Shown here: positions 24,700 to 33,658 of the stretch, in pieces
Layout: the number at the start of each line of letters is the position of its first letter
How positions within the stretch are numbered: position 1 is the stretch's first letter
NCBI RefSeq assembly: GCF_018860155.1
Contig: NZ_JAHKNI010000015.1
Location: 154,615-218,614 of the forward strand
Direction: 5' to 3'
Source: Nocardia albiluteola
GTDB taxonomy: Bacteria; Actinomycetota; Actinomycetes; Mycobacteriales; Mycobacteriaceae
DNA: 64,000 nucleotides
Made by a program: the position numbers and the translations under genes
Notes under the pieces: model-generated
What the model saw: only the letters and a program-made list of their open reading frames with translations
Database searches by the model: none
Told to the model about the DNA's origin: nothing

Positions 24700-27660
24700 A
24701 TGACCTCGCCGACGACTGACACAGCCGCGACCGATCGGTCAGCGGTCACATCGCGTCTGGAGAGTGCGCTCCGCGCGACGATGGACGGCGAGGTCGCCTT
24801 CGACGATTACAGCCGCCACATCTTCTCCCGCGATGCCAGCATGTACTCGATAACTCCGCTGGGCGTCGTGTTTCCACGGCACGCCGACGACGTCGCCGCG
24901 GCGGTGCGGGCCGCCGGTGAACTCGGGGTGCCGATCGTGCCCCGGGGCGCAGGCACGAGCCTGGCCGGCCAGACCGTGGGACCGGGCCTGGTGCTCGACC
25001 TGTCGCGGCACCTGAACCGGATCGTGGAGATCGACCCGGTGGCCCGCACCGCGCTGGTGGAGGTCGGGGTGGTGCAGGATCAGCTCAACCAGGCCGTGGC
25101 CGCCTACGGGCTGATGTTCGGCCCGGACACCTCAACCAGCAACCGGGCCACGATCGGCGGGATGATCGGCAACAATTCCGCGGGAAGCGGCTCCCTGACC
25201 TACGGCATGACGATCGATCACGTGCGGGCACTGGACGTGGTGCTCTCCGACGGCTCGCGCGCCCGGCTGGAACCCGTCGACGAGGCCGAGCGGAAACGCC
25301 GGGCGACGGCGCAGACGCTGGAGGGTCGGATCTACCAGGCACTCCCGGATCTTGTCGTCGCGAACGAGGAGATCATCAGGGCGGGGATGCCGGTGTTCTG
25401 GCGTCGCGCCGGCGGCTACCGGCTCGACCGGCTGGTGGGCTTCGGGGAAGACAACCCGTTCGATCTGGCCAAGTTCGTGGTGGGTGCGGAAGGCACCCTG
25501 GTGGTCGTCACCCACGCTCTGGTGGACCTGGTGCCCAAGCCCGCGCACACGGTGTACGCCGTCGGCCACTTCATCGACACCGCGAGCGCTATCGCGGCCA
25601 CCACGGACGCGTTGAGCTGCGAACCCCACCAGGTCGAGCTGATGGACCACACGATCCTGGAATTGTCCCGGCAGAAGATCGAGTACGCCGAGCTCGGGAA
25701 CATCCTCGTCGGCGACCCGGGTGCATTGCTGTTCGTCTCGTTCAGCGGTGACGACGAAGCGAGCCTGATCGCCAAGCTGGACCGGCTCGACGAGCTCTGG
25801 CGGCAGAACGGGCATGGGTATCACACCCTGCGCGCGGTCACTCCCGCCGATCAAGGGGCGTTGCTGAAGGTCCGCAAATCCAGCCTGGGCCTGCTGATGG
25901 CCGCCGGCGAGGGCACTCGCCGCCCGCTCGCCTTCGTGGAGGACACCGCAGTCGATCCTGCTCAGCTGGCCGAATACACCAAGCGATTCAAGGAGATCCT
26001 CGACGACCACCAGCTGGAGGCGGGGTTCTACGGCCACTGCTCGGTGGGCTGCCTGCACATCCGCCCGTTCGTCGACCTGACCAAACCGGACGAGGTGGCC
26101 AAGATGCGCGCAGTCGCCGAAGCGATCAAGGATCTCGTCGCTGAATACGGCGGGGTGAACTCCAGCGAACACGGAGACGGCCTCGCCCGCAGCGAGTTCA
26201 ACCGGGAGATCTTCGGCGACCAACTATATGAGGTGATGCGCACTGTCAAGCGCATCTTCGACCCCGGCAACGGCATGAATCCGGGCAAGATCGTCGACGC
26301 GCCACCGATGACCGAGAACCTGCGCGACCGCGACGCGCTGCCGCCCGCCCCGCCACTGATGACGGCGCTGCAATTCGAGGTCGTCGGCGGCATGCGTGGC
26401 GCCGCGGATCGCTGCATGAACATCGGCCTGTGCCGGAAGTCCACCTCGGGCGTGATGTGCCCGTCCTATATCGCGACCAAGAACGAGGAGCACGCCACCC
26501 GCGGCCGGGCCAACGCGCTGGTGAAAGCACTGTCCGAACCGGACCCGCACGCCGCGCTGGGCGGCGAGCGGCTGCACGAGATCCTCGACCTGTGCCTGAT
26601 GTGCAAGGCATGCAAGAGCGAGTGCCCGATGAGTGTGGACATGGCCTCGCTCAAGGCCGAGACGCTCGCGCATCACCATGAGATCCACGGAGTCCCGCTG
26701 CGCTCGCGTATCTTCGGCTCGATCCGCCTGCTCAACCGGATCGGCTCGGCGACCGCCCCGCTGTCGAACCTGCCGGGGCGGGCCGGATTCGTGCGCCGGA
26801 TCATGGACCGTGCTCTCGGCATCACGGCTGCCCGCCCACTGCCCGTTTTCCAGCGGGACAACCTGCCCCGCTGGTTCCGCCGTCACCGGCGGGCCGTGCC
26901 CCAGGTCCAGGCGCCGTTGGGCACCGTCAACTGGCTCGCCGACTCTTTCACCACTTTCACCGAGCCACACATAGGCAAGGCGGCCATCGAACTGCTGGAG
27001 CGCTCGGGCTGGCGAGTCGAACTCGCGAGTGGTGGCTGCTGTGGTCGGTCGAGCATGTCCAAAGGGCTGCTCGACGACGCGAAGAAGAAGGCGTCGGCGC
27101 TGGTCGGCTCGCTCGCGACGAACACAGACCCGGGCTCACCGATCGTCGGCTGTGAGCCGTCTTGCCTGTTCATGCTTCGGGACGAGCACGTCGCGCTGCT
27201 GCCCGGCTCGGAGTCGGTGCACGCGGTCGCGGGCCGGGTCAGACAGGTGGAGGAGCTGCTCGTCGAAGCGATCGACGAGGGTCGGCTGACCTTGCGCGCG
27301 GATTCCCGGCTCGCGGGGCGGCGGATCGTGTTCCATGGCCATTGCCACCAGAAGGCCGAGGTCGGCACGGCGGCCACGATGGCCTTGCTGCGCCGGATTC
27401 CGGGTGCGCATGTCGTGGAGATCGACTCCGGCTGCTGCGGGATGGCCGGCTCGTTCGGTTTCGAGTCGGAGCACTACGAGACGTCCATCACGATCGGTGG
27501 AGACCGGCTTTTTCCGGCCCTCGCGGCGGAGCCGGAGGACACCATCGTGGCCGCGACCGGTGTGTCATGCCGGCAGCAGATCTTCCACGGAGCGGGCCGC
27601 ACCGCGTGGCACCCGGTTGAGCTGGTGCGCGAGGCGCTGGCCGGCCCCGGCCGAGAATAG
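24700..27660 (+). CDS. FAD-binding and Fe-S 2-hydroxyacid dehydrogenase (D-lactate/glycolate type)
   Basis: 986 residues from ATG 24700 after GAAAGGAATC. Order: FAD_binding_4 (VPIVPRGAGTSLAGQTVGPG, STSNRATIGGMIGNNSAGSGS), FAD-oxidase C domain (HCSVGCLHIRPFVDL, SSEHGDGLARSEF), a ferredoxin-like domain (about residues 570-640) with clusters NIGLCRKSTSGVMCPSY and LCLMCKACKSECPM, and two C-terminal CCG domains (ASGGCCGRSS, DSGCCGMAGSFGFE). This is the fused, membrane-associated dehydrogenase form (Dld-II-like, GlcDF-like) oxidising a D-2-hydroxyacid to the 2-oxo acid with electrons to the quinone pool. The first ferredoxin cluster has a lengthened Cys spacing. The substrate is unknown. Confidence 0.87.
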   Translation: MTSPTTDTAATDRSAVTSRLESALRATMDGEVAFDDYSRHIFSRDASMYSITPLGVVFPRHADDVAAAVRAAGELGVPIVPRGAGTSLAGQTVGPGLVLDLSRHLNRIVEIDPVARTALVEVGVVQDQLNQAVAAYGLMFGPDTSTSNRATIGGMIGNNSAGSGSLTYGMTIDHVRALDVVLSDGSRARLEPVDEAERKRRATAQTLEGRIYQALPDLVVANEEIIRAGMPVFWRRAGGYRLDRLVGFGEDNPFDLAKFVVGAEGTLVVVTHALVDLVPKPAHTVYAVGHFIDTASAIAATTDALSCEPHQVELMDHTILELSRQKIEYAELGNILVGDPGALLFVSFSGDDEASLIAKLDRLDELWRQNGHGYHTLRAVTPADQGALLKVRKSSLGLLMAAGEGTRRPLAFVEDTAVDPAQLAEYTKRFKEILDDHQLEAGFYGHCSVGCLHIRPFVDLTKPDEVAKMRAVAEAIKDLVAEYGGVNSSEHGDGLARSEFNREIFGDQLYEVMRTVKRIFDPGNGMNPGKIVDAPPMTENLRDRDALPPAPPLMTALQFEVVGGMRGAADRCMNIGLCRKSTSGVMCPSYIATKNEEHATRGRANALVKALSEPDPHAALGGERLHEILDLCLMCKACKSECPMSVDMASLKAETLAHHHEIHGVPLRSRIFGSIRLLNRIGSATAPLSNLPGRAGFVRRIMDRALGITAARPLPVFQRDNLPRWFRRHRRAVPQVQAPLGTVNWLADSFTTFTEPHIGKAAIELLERSGWRVELASGGCCGRSSMSKGLLDDAKKKASALVGSLATNTDPGSPIVGCEPSCLFMLRDEHVALLPGSESVHAVAGRVRQVEELLVEAIDEGRLTLRADSRLAGRRIVFHGHCHQKAEVGTAATMALLRRIPGAHVVEIDSGCCGMAGSFGFESEHYETSITIGGDRLFPALAAEPEDTIVAATGVSCRQQIFHGAGRTAWHPVELVREALAGPGRE

Positions 27661-27669
27661 GAGACAGTC

Positions 27670-28422
27670 ATGCGAATTGTTCGCTATTCGCTCGACGGAC
27701 AGGCCAAGCGTGGCGTGGTTGTCGGGGATGTGGTGCACAAGTTTCCCGGCGGGAATACCGAGCCGGGCGGGGTGGTGGGGAGGCTGGCGGAGCTGGCGTT
27801 GCTTCCCCCGTGCGATCCCCGCACGATCGTCTGTGCCGGCAGCAACTACGCCGGTCAGATCGCCGAGAAGGGCAGGCCCTGGCCGCAGCAGCCACCACTG
27901 TTCTTGAAGGCCCCCAACGCGATCACCGGCCCTGACGCGGTGATACTGCGGCCTCGAGAGGTGCAGCGCCTGGAGTACGAGGGTGAGCTGGCCGTCGTCA
28001 TCGGCCGCACCGCCCGGGACGTGCCGGCCGATCGTGCCGCGGACTTCGTGCTGGGCTACACCTGCGCGAACGACGTCACCGCGCACGATTGGCGAGACGA
28101 TGGCCAGTGGACCCGCGCGAAGAGCGCGGACACCTTCTGCCCACTGGGTCCGTGGATCGAAACAGACATAGCCGATCCGTCGGCGTTGCGGATCACCACC
28201 CGGCTCGGCGGCCGAGTCGTCCAAGATGGATCGACCTCGGACATGGTGTTCGGGGTAGGGGAGCTGCTGGCGTTCGTCACCCGATGGATCACTCTCGAGC
28301 CCGGCGATGTGTTGCTGACCGGCAGTCCTGCCGGGGTAGGGCCGATGGCGCCCGGTGACATCGTCGAGGTCGAAATCTCTGGTATCGGCACGCTTCGCAA
28401 CACAGTGGCCGACCGGGGCTGA
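27670..28422 (+). CDS. Fumarylacetoacetate hydrolase (FAH) family protein
   Basis: 250 residues, ATG 27670 with AGGAGAC just upstream and only 9 bp after the previous stop. The C-terminal FAH domain is complete: IVCAGSNYAGQIAEKGRPWP, FLKAPNAITGPDAVI, metal ligands in RLEYEGELAVVIGR (Glu-x-Glu) and GYTCANDVTAHD (Asp), GPWIETDI, and the signature VLLTGSPAGVGPMAPGDIVEVEI. Members include fumarylacetoacetase-like C-C hydrolases, acylpyruvases, oxaloacetate decarboxylases and hydratases of 2-oxo acids. It probably acts on a 2-oxo acid formed by the upstream dehydrogenase or aminotransferase. Confidence 0.9.
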   Translation: MRIVRYSLDGQAKRGVVVGDVVHKFPGGNTEPGGVVGRLAELALLPPCDPRTIVCAGSNYAGQIAEKGRPWPQQPPLFLKAPNAITGPDAVILRPREVQRLEYEGELAVVIGRTARDVPADRAADFVLGYTCANDVTAHDWRDDGQWTRAKSADTFCPLGPWIETDIADPSALRITTRLGGRVVQDGSTSDMVFGVGELLAFVTRWITLEPGDVLLTGSPAGVGPMAPGDIVEVEISGIGTLRNTVADRG

Positions 28423-28440
28423 AACATGGAGGCGGAGGAT

Positions 28441-29619
28441 ATGTTGACGACAGCATCGAACCCACCCTTGACCGGCGTGACCGTGCTCGAGGTCGGCGCG
28501 TTCATGGCGGCCCCGTACGCAACGATGCAACTGGCCGACCTCGGTGCCCGCGTGATCAAGGTGGAGAACCCCGACGGTGGCGATCCCGTCCGCGCCACCG
28601 GGCCGTTCATCCGCGGGGAAAGCTCCCCGTTCGTGCGGCTGAATCGCAACAAGGAATCGGTCACGCTCGACCTCAAAGCCGAACGCGACAATGCCGCGTT
28701 CCGGGAGCTCGTACGCGAGGCAGACGTCCTGGTCGAGAACCTCCGGCCGGGAGCGATGAGCCGGTTGGGACTCGACTATCCGACCCTGCGCGAGGAGAAC
28801 CCGCGGCTGATCTATGCCTCGGCGTCGGGATGGGGCCAGGACGGCCCCCTCGCCCATCTCCCTGGTCTGGACATCATGGCGCAGGCACGCAGTGGCCTGA
28901 TGAGTATCACCGGGTTTCCCGGTCACGACCCCGCCAAGGTTGGCGTCCCGATCTGTGACCTCGCGTGTGCCCTCTACATCGCCCTGGCAGTGACCGCGGC
29001 GTTGCGCGAGCGAGACCGGTCGGGGGAAGGGCAGCACATCGATGTCTCCCTGCTGGAATCAGGCGTCTCCCTTGCGATATGGGAAGCCGGCATGTATTTC
29101 GCCGACGGAACCGTCCCGCGCCCGCACGGATCCGCACATCAGAACAACGCGCCCTACCAGGCGGTGCGGACCGCTGACGGGCACGTCACCATCGGTGCGA
29201 CCACGCCGAAGACCTGGTCGGCGTTCTGCCACACACTGGGTCTCGACGATCTGCTCTCCGACCCGCGATACGGCGATGCTTACGCCAGGCGGCAGCGTCG
29301 CGAAGAGCTCATCGAGGCCATCGAAAGGATCACCACAACCCGGACGTCGCGGTCCATTGTGGACGACCTCGAGCTGGCGGGGGTGCCGTGCGCCCCGATC
29401 CTCGATTACGCACAGGTGTTCACCGACGAGACATTGCGACAACGGGATTTTTTCTGGGACGCACCACACCCCACGCTGGGCTCGGCCGAGCAGCTGGGGT
29501 CCCCGATGCGCTTCTCCCGCACCCCCGTGCGGCGGGCGCATGCCGGACCACCACTGGGCGATTCGACTGCAACGGTCCGCGCGGAAATGAGTCACGTCGA
29601 CCGGGAAGGTGACGAGTAG
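28441..29619 (+). CDS. CaiB/BaiF family (type III) CoA-transferase
   Basis: 392 residues from ATG 28441; GGAGGCGGAGG lies directly before it, inside an alternative start at 28426. Family features: VLEVGAFMAAPYATMQLADLGARVIKVE, RLNRNKESVTLDL, LVENLRPGAMSRLGLDYPTL, ASASGWGQDGPL, and VPICDLACALYIALAV with the catalytic Asp. Type III CoA-transferases move CoA between carboxylates (formyl-CoA:oxalate, succinyl-CoA:malate or itaconate, carnitine). In this operon it most likely activates the acid imported by the ACS transporter, for the crotonase that follows 2 bp downstream. Confidence 0.92.
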   Translation: MLTTASNPPLTGVTVLEVGAFMAAPYATMQLADLGARVIKVENPDGGDPVRATGPFIRGESSPFVRLNRNKESVTLDLKAERDNAAFRELVREADVLVENLRPGAMSRLGLDYPTLREENPRLIYASASGWGQDGPLAHLPGLDIMAQARSGLMSITGFPGHDPAKVGVPICDLACALYIALAVTAALRERDRSGEGQHIDVSLLESGVSLAIWEAGMYFADGTVPRPHGSAHQNNAPYQAVRTADGHVTIGATTPKTWSAFCHTLGLDDLLSDPRYGDAYARRQRREELIEAIERITTTRTSRSIVDDLELAGVPCAPILDYAQVFTDETLRQRDFFWDAPHPTLGSAEQLGSPMRFSRTPVRRAHAGPPLGDSTATVRAEMSHVDREGDE

Positions 29620-29621
29620 CT

Positions 29622-30422
29622 ATGAGCACATCCGAAGTCGAGATCAGCGCCGAAAACCACGTGCTCACCGTGACGTTCAACCGGCCGGATCAGCGGAACG
29701 CAATGACCTGGGCCATGTATGAGGCGCTCGAGCAAGCCTGCGACCGGGCCGACTCCGATAGCGCCATCCGGGTCATGGTCCTGCGCGGCGCGGGCGGTCG
29801 CGCATTCGTCGCCGGTACGGACATCAGCCAGTTCACGCAGTTCTCCACGGGTCAGGATGGTGTGGACTACGAGCGCCGGGTGAGCGCGGTGCTCAACCGG
29901 CTGCAGGCGGTGACGATCCCCACCGTCGCCTCGATCGACGGCTACTGCGTCGGGGGCGGTCTGGGCATCGCCTGCGCGGTCGACCTCCGGGTCGCGACAC
30001 CCCGAGCGAAATTCGGAGTTCCGATCGCACGCACACTGGGGAATTGTGTCTCGACGGCCGCCCTTGACCTGCTCGTGCGGAACTTCGGTCACTCACGCAC
30101 GATCGCGCTCCTGCTGACAGCCGAGTTGATGAGCGCCGAGGAGGCCCATTCGGCGGGATTCCTCGTGGCGGTGGCGGATGATGCGGAAAGAGCAACCGAA
30201 TCGATCACCGAACGCATCGTGGCACACGCGCCCTTGAGCATGTGGGCATCCAAAGAAGGGCTGCGCAGACTGCACCGCAGCGGACGTGATGCTGACGTGA
30301 CCGACATCGTCTCGCGCGTCTACGGCTCCGCCGACTTCCGGAACGCGGTTGAGGCGTTCGTGGCGAAGCGAGCGCCGAGCTGGAATGGTCACGGCGACTG
30401 GACGACCGGCGAAGGCCCATAG
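29622..30422 (+). CDS. Enoyl-CoA hydratase/isomerase (crotonase) family protein
   Basis: 266 residues, starting 2 bp after the CoA-transferase. Crotonase features: VTFNRPDQRNAMTWAMYEAL, LRGAGGRAFVAGTDISQF (oxyanion strand) and IDGYCVGGGLGIACAVDLRVATPRAKFGVPIARTLGNC. The Glu residues typical of true enoyl-CoA hydratases in the region after FG-P are not present (FGVPIARTLGN), so hydration of a simple enoyl-CoA is doubtful. It may be a lyase, isomerase or CoA hydrolase on an unusual acyl-CoA made by its CaiB partner. Confidence 0.88.
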   Translation: MSTSEVEISAENHVLTVTFNRPDQRNAMTWAMYEALEQACDRADSDSAIRVMVLRGAGGRAFVAGTDISQFTQFSTGQDGVDYERRVSAVLNRLQAVTIPTVASIDGYCVGGGLGIACAVDLRVATPRAKFGVPIARTLGNCVSTAALDLLVRNFGHSRTIALLLTAELMSAEEAHSAGFLVAVADDAERATESITERIVAHAPLSMWASKEGLRRLHRSGRDADVTDIVSRVYGSADFRNAVEAFVAKRAPSWNGHGDWTTGEGP

Positions 30423-30490
30423 TGCTGGCGGGTACGCGCGGATGCAAAGTCGGAATCAAATAGAGCGATCACTTTTGTTGGAGGTTAGTC

Positions 30491-30940
30491 ATGCCGGTGA
30501 GACCGGTCACGTCGATCACGCTGGTTGACGCGCACGCCATCGTGGGCGCGGCGCTGGAGTACGCACACGGCAACGTGTTTCCCCCGATGACCATCGCGGT
30601 GCTGGATGCCGCAGGCCAACTCGTGAGCTTTGCCCGGGAAGACGGCTCCAGCCTCCTGCGCGAACACATCGCCCGAGGGAAAGCCCACGGGGCGTTGAAC
30701 ATGGGGGTCGGCAGCCGCAGTCTGGCCGCAATGGCGGCCGCTCGCCCCGCGTTTGTCGACTCCCTCATCGCACTCGCCGACGGCAATCTCGTGCCCGGCC
30801 CCGGCGGGGTGCTCGTCCACGACGAGCACGACCGCCTCATCGGCGCGGTTGGGGTGAGCGGCCACCTGCCCGATGACGACGAAGCATGCGCGATCCACGG
30901 CATCACCACCGCTGGCCTGCGCGCTGATCCCGGTTGTTGA
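30491..30940 (+). CDS. GlcG/HbpS-like (DUF336) protein
   Basis: 149 residues, ATG 30491 after TTGGAGGTTAGTC. Typical DUF336 sequence: LVDAHAIVGAALEYAHG, MTIAVLDAAGQLVSFAREDGSSLLREHIARGKAHGALNMGVGSRSL, and GGVLVHDEHDRLIGAVGVSGHLPDDDEACAIHGI. The fold binds haem in HbpS and occurs as GlcG in glycolate operons, as an accessory in propanediol or hydroxy-acid pathways, and as PduO C-domains. No signal peptide is visible. As the last gene after a glycolate-oxidase-like enzyme it fits a GlcG-like accessory role. Confidence 0.85.
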   Translation: MPVRPVTSITLVDAHAIVGAALEYAHGNVFPPMTIAVLDAAGQLVSFAREDGSSLLREHIARGKAHGALNMGVGSRSLAAMAAARPAFVDSLIALADGNLVPGPGGVLVHDEHDRLIGAVGVSGHLPDDDEACAIHGITTAGLRADPGC

Positions 30941-31011
30941 TCCGCGAAGTCAAGCAATCCGACTCCGTAGAACCGGGGGAGCATCACCACCGAATTACGC
31001 GGAACGGGGGC

Positions 31012-32805
31012 TCAGCCGACCGGGAGTTTCACCACCGGATCGGGGCCCAGGTCGGTGATGTAAATGTTGCCCGCCGTGTCGACGGCCACACCCTGGGGAT
31101 TCTTCAGGCCGGTGAACGGCAGCGGGGTCGGCGTCGACGCGCCCGCCGCCAACCTCACCACCCATTGATTACCCCAGTCCACGACGTACAAGTCTCCCGC
31201 CGTGTCGACGGCCACACCCTGGGGATCCTTGAGCCCGGTGAACGGCAGCGTGGCCGGCTCCGACGCGCCCGCCGCCAACCTCACGACCCGCTCGGTACTC
31301 AATTCGGTCACGTATACGTTGCCCGCCGTGTCGACCGCCACCCCCTGGGGATCTTGGAGCCCCGTGAACGGCAGCGTGGTCGGCGCCGACGCGCCCGCCG
31401 CCAACTTCACCACCCGATCATTACCCCGGTCGCCGACGTACACGTTTCCCGCCGTGTCGACGGCCACACCCTGGGGATCCTTGAGCCCGGTGAACGGCAG
31501 CGGGGTCGCCGTCGATGCGCCCGCCGCCAATTTCACCACCCGATTGTTACTCGTGTCGGTGACGTAGATGTTGCCCGCCGTGTCGACCGCCACACCCTGG
31601 GGATTACTCAGGCCGGTAAACGGCAGCGGGGTCGGCGTCGATGCGCCCGCCGCCAATTTCACCACCCGATCGTTACCGATGTCGGTGACGTATACATTGC
31701 CCGCCGCGTCGACAGCCACATCGGTGGGCGAGCTGACGCCGGTGAACGGCAGCGGAGTCTGTGCCGAGTAGCCCGAGGTGATATGTGTGGGTGAGTTGCC
31801 ACCGCCTGATCCGAGGCGGACGCCGATGACGACCGCTATGGCGGCCACCACCATAACCGCGACCGCGGCGGCGAGCAGTCCGGCGGTCTTGGGCGACAAT
31901 CTGATTCGCCGCCCATGGCGGTCAGCCACGCCCTCGGTGGTGCTGACCGCGGAATCGCCCACCGCGGCGCGGGCCGCCGCGGCCAGCTCGTGCACGGTCT
32001 GGTAACGATCGTCGGGGTCTTTGGCCATTCCCTTGGCGATGACCGCATCGAACGCAGCCGGTAGATCGGGTGTAATGGTGCTGGGACGAGGCGGCGGGGT
32101 ATGCAGGTGATGGGCGATCACACCCTGCACCCCCGCTGCGCTCGCAAACGGTGGCCGGCCGGTCAGGCACTCATACAGCACGCACGTCAACGCGTACACG
32201 TCCGCTCGGGCATCGGCCTTGACCTCCGCGCTGATCTCCTCCGGCGCCATGTAGGCAACGGTGCCGAGGGTCTCGCCGATCGAGGTCAGCGTACGGTCAT
32301 CGGTGGCGTGGGCGATCCCGAAGTCGATCAGGTAGGCGAACTCATCGGCCCCCAGCAGGATGTTGGAGGGTTTGACATCGCGATGGACCAGCCCGACGTC
32401 GTGGGCCGCCTGCAGCGCGCCGGCCACCTGTGCGACGATCGCCACTGCGCGCCGGGGCGACAAGGCCCCTTCTCGGTTGATCACCGCACGCAGGTCGGTG
32501 CCCTCGATCAAACGCATATTCAGATATAGCCGACCGTCGATGTCGCCGAAATCGTGGATGGGGATCACATGCGGCTCGGCCAACCGCGCCACCGCCCGGC
32601 ACTCCCGGCGGAACCGCTCGCGCAGCTCCTCGTCGTCGGCGAAGCGCTCGGGCAACACCTTGACCGCCACCACCCGGTTGGTCAGCGAATCATGCGCCCG
32701 CCACACCTGACCCATGCCACCCTGCCCCAGCAGCGACAACAGCCGATAGCGCCCGAACACCTCCGCTGAGGTGGTGTCCCTGCCGCCAACTGACGTGTCA
32801 TCCAC
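31012..32805 (-). CDS. PknD-like Ser/Thr protein kinase with extracellular NHL propeller
   Basis: 597 residues. Kinase domain (about 18-280): GQGGMGQVW glycine loop, VAVKVLPERF (ATP-binding Lys), VHRDVKPSNILL catalytic loop, LIDFGIAH, and the activation segment SIGETLGTVAYMAPEE. A juxtamembrane stretch precedes one membrane helix (LLAAAVAVMVVAAIAVVIGV, about 315-334). Outside are six 42-residue NHL-type repeats (GVAVDTAGNIYVTDTSNNRV is one), closing a six-blade propeller like the sensor of mycobacterial PknD. Repeat DNA (about 126-bp units, 31030-31760) is highly alike between copies, so slippage or recent amplification is likely. It converges with the GlcG gene; the ligand is unknown. Confidence 0.93.
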   Translation of the reverse strand: MDDTSVGGRDTTSAEVFGRYRLLSLLGQGGMGQVWRAHDSLTNRVVAVKVLPERFADDEELRERFRRECRAVARLAEPHVIPIHDFGDIDGRLYLNMRLIEGTDLRAVINREGALSPRRAVAIVAQVAGALQAAHDVGLVHRDVKPSNILLGADEFAYLIDFGIAHATDDRTLTSIGETLGTVAYMAPEEISAEVKADARADVYALTCVLYECLTGRPPFASAAGVQGVIAHHLHTPPPRPSTITPDLPAAFDAVIAKGMAKDPDDRYQTVHELAAAARAAVGDSAVSTTEGVADRHGRRIRLSPKTAGLLAAAVAVMVVAAIAVVIGVRLGSGGGNSPTHITSGYSAQTPLPFTGVSSPTDVAVDAAGNVYVTDIGNDRVVKLAAGASTPTPLPFTGLSNPQGVAVDTAGNIYVTDTSNNRVVKLAAGASTATPLPFTGLKDPQGVAVDTAGNVYVGDRGNDRVVKLAAGASAPTTLPFTGLQDPQGVAVDTAGNVYVTELSTERVVRLAAGASEPATLPFTGLKDPQGVAVDTAGDLYVVDWGNQWVVRLAAGASTPTPLPFTGLKNPQGVAVDTAGNIYITDLGPDPVVKLPVG

Positions 32806-33053
32806 TATGTCGTCCCGTGACTACCCGACTGGCAAACGGTGTACTTGCTTGCATTCCAACCCCCGCCTGAGCTGGTACCCCATTAGCCAGGCCAGACAGT
32901 CGAGAGTCGGCGCTATCCGCCAACAAACCTGTGGCAACTTCAGCGTACCTCTCTGCACACCTGGTCCGGGCGCGCCGCTCGGAGCCTTCGCGCCCGGCTA
33001 TTTCGATGCCATGACCGGCTGGGTGCAGCAGATAGCGAGTGGCAGCCCGCCTG

Positions 33054-33620
33054 TCAGGCGTCGAAACCGGGGAGACCCGGTTCGCGTTCGATACCGAGGC
33101 TGTTGAGTATGTAGGCAACGAGGTGGTACTGGCCGGCGAGGAACGGTACCTCGATGAGCTGGCGCTCGGTGAAGTGTTTGGAGAGCACGGCCCAGGTTTC
33201 GTCACTGATGCATGCATCTTCATGGAGTTCGTCGGCGGCGCGGAGTAGCGCCGCTTCCTCCTCGCTCCACCCCACGGCGTCGGGGCCCTCCTTCACGCGG
33301 GCGATTTCCTCGTCGGTGACGCCCACCTTGCGCCCCAGCACGGCGTGTTGCCCGAACTCGTACTCGGATCGGCAATGCCACCCGGTGCGCATCATGCTCA
33401 GCTCACGCAGCCGCGGCGGGAGCTCACTCTCGACCGCCAGCCAGGCCGAGAACGGCATCCAGGTGCTGAGCAAGCGCGGATGACGGGACAGCGTATCGAA
33501 GGTATTGTCCGTTCCGCTGGAGCCGAGCTTGTCGATCTCCGACTTGGCCTCGATGTCGCGGCCTCTCGGGGGGAGCGGGGTGATACGCGGCGATGTCGGC
33601 CGGGGAATCTTCACTGTCAT
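33054..33620 (-). CDS. AhpD-like / carboxymuconolactone decarboxylase family protein
   Basis: 188 residues from ATG 33620 (MTVKIPRPTSPRITPL) after AAGGAGCC; the longer upstream frame is the opposite-frame shadow of the reductase gene. CMD/AhpD features: FDTLSRHPRLLSTWMPFSAWLAVESELPPRLRELSMMRTGWHCRSEYEFGQH. The redox Cys pair of AhpD is reduced to a single Cys (WHCRSEYE). It starts 38 bp after the carboxylic acid reductase stop and is probably its last operon partner. It may dispose of peroxides or act on a lactone, but this is unproven. Confidence 0.85.
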   Translation of the reverse strand: MTVKIPRPTSPRITPLPPRGRDIEAKSEIDKLGSSGTDNTFDTLSRHPRLLSTWMPFSAWLAVESELPPRLRELSMMRTGWHCRSEYEFGQHAVLGRKVGVTDEEIARVKEGPDAVGWSEEEAALLRAADELHEDACISDETWAVLSKHFTERQLIEVPFLAGQYHLVAYILNSLGIEREPGLPGFDA

Positions 33621-33658
33621 GTGGCTCCTTATGTGCTCATTTGGATGCGGAGCTCGTT

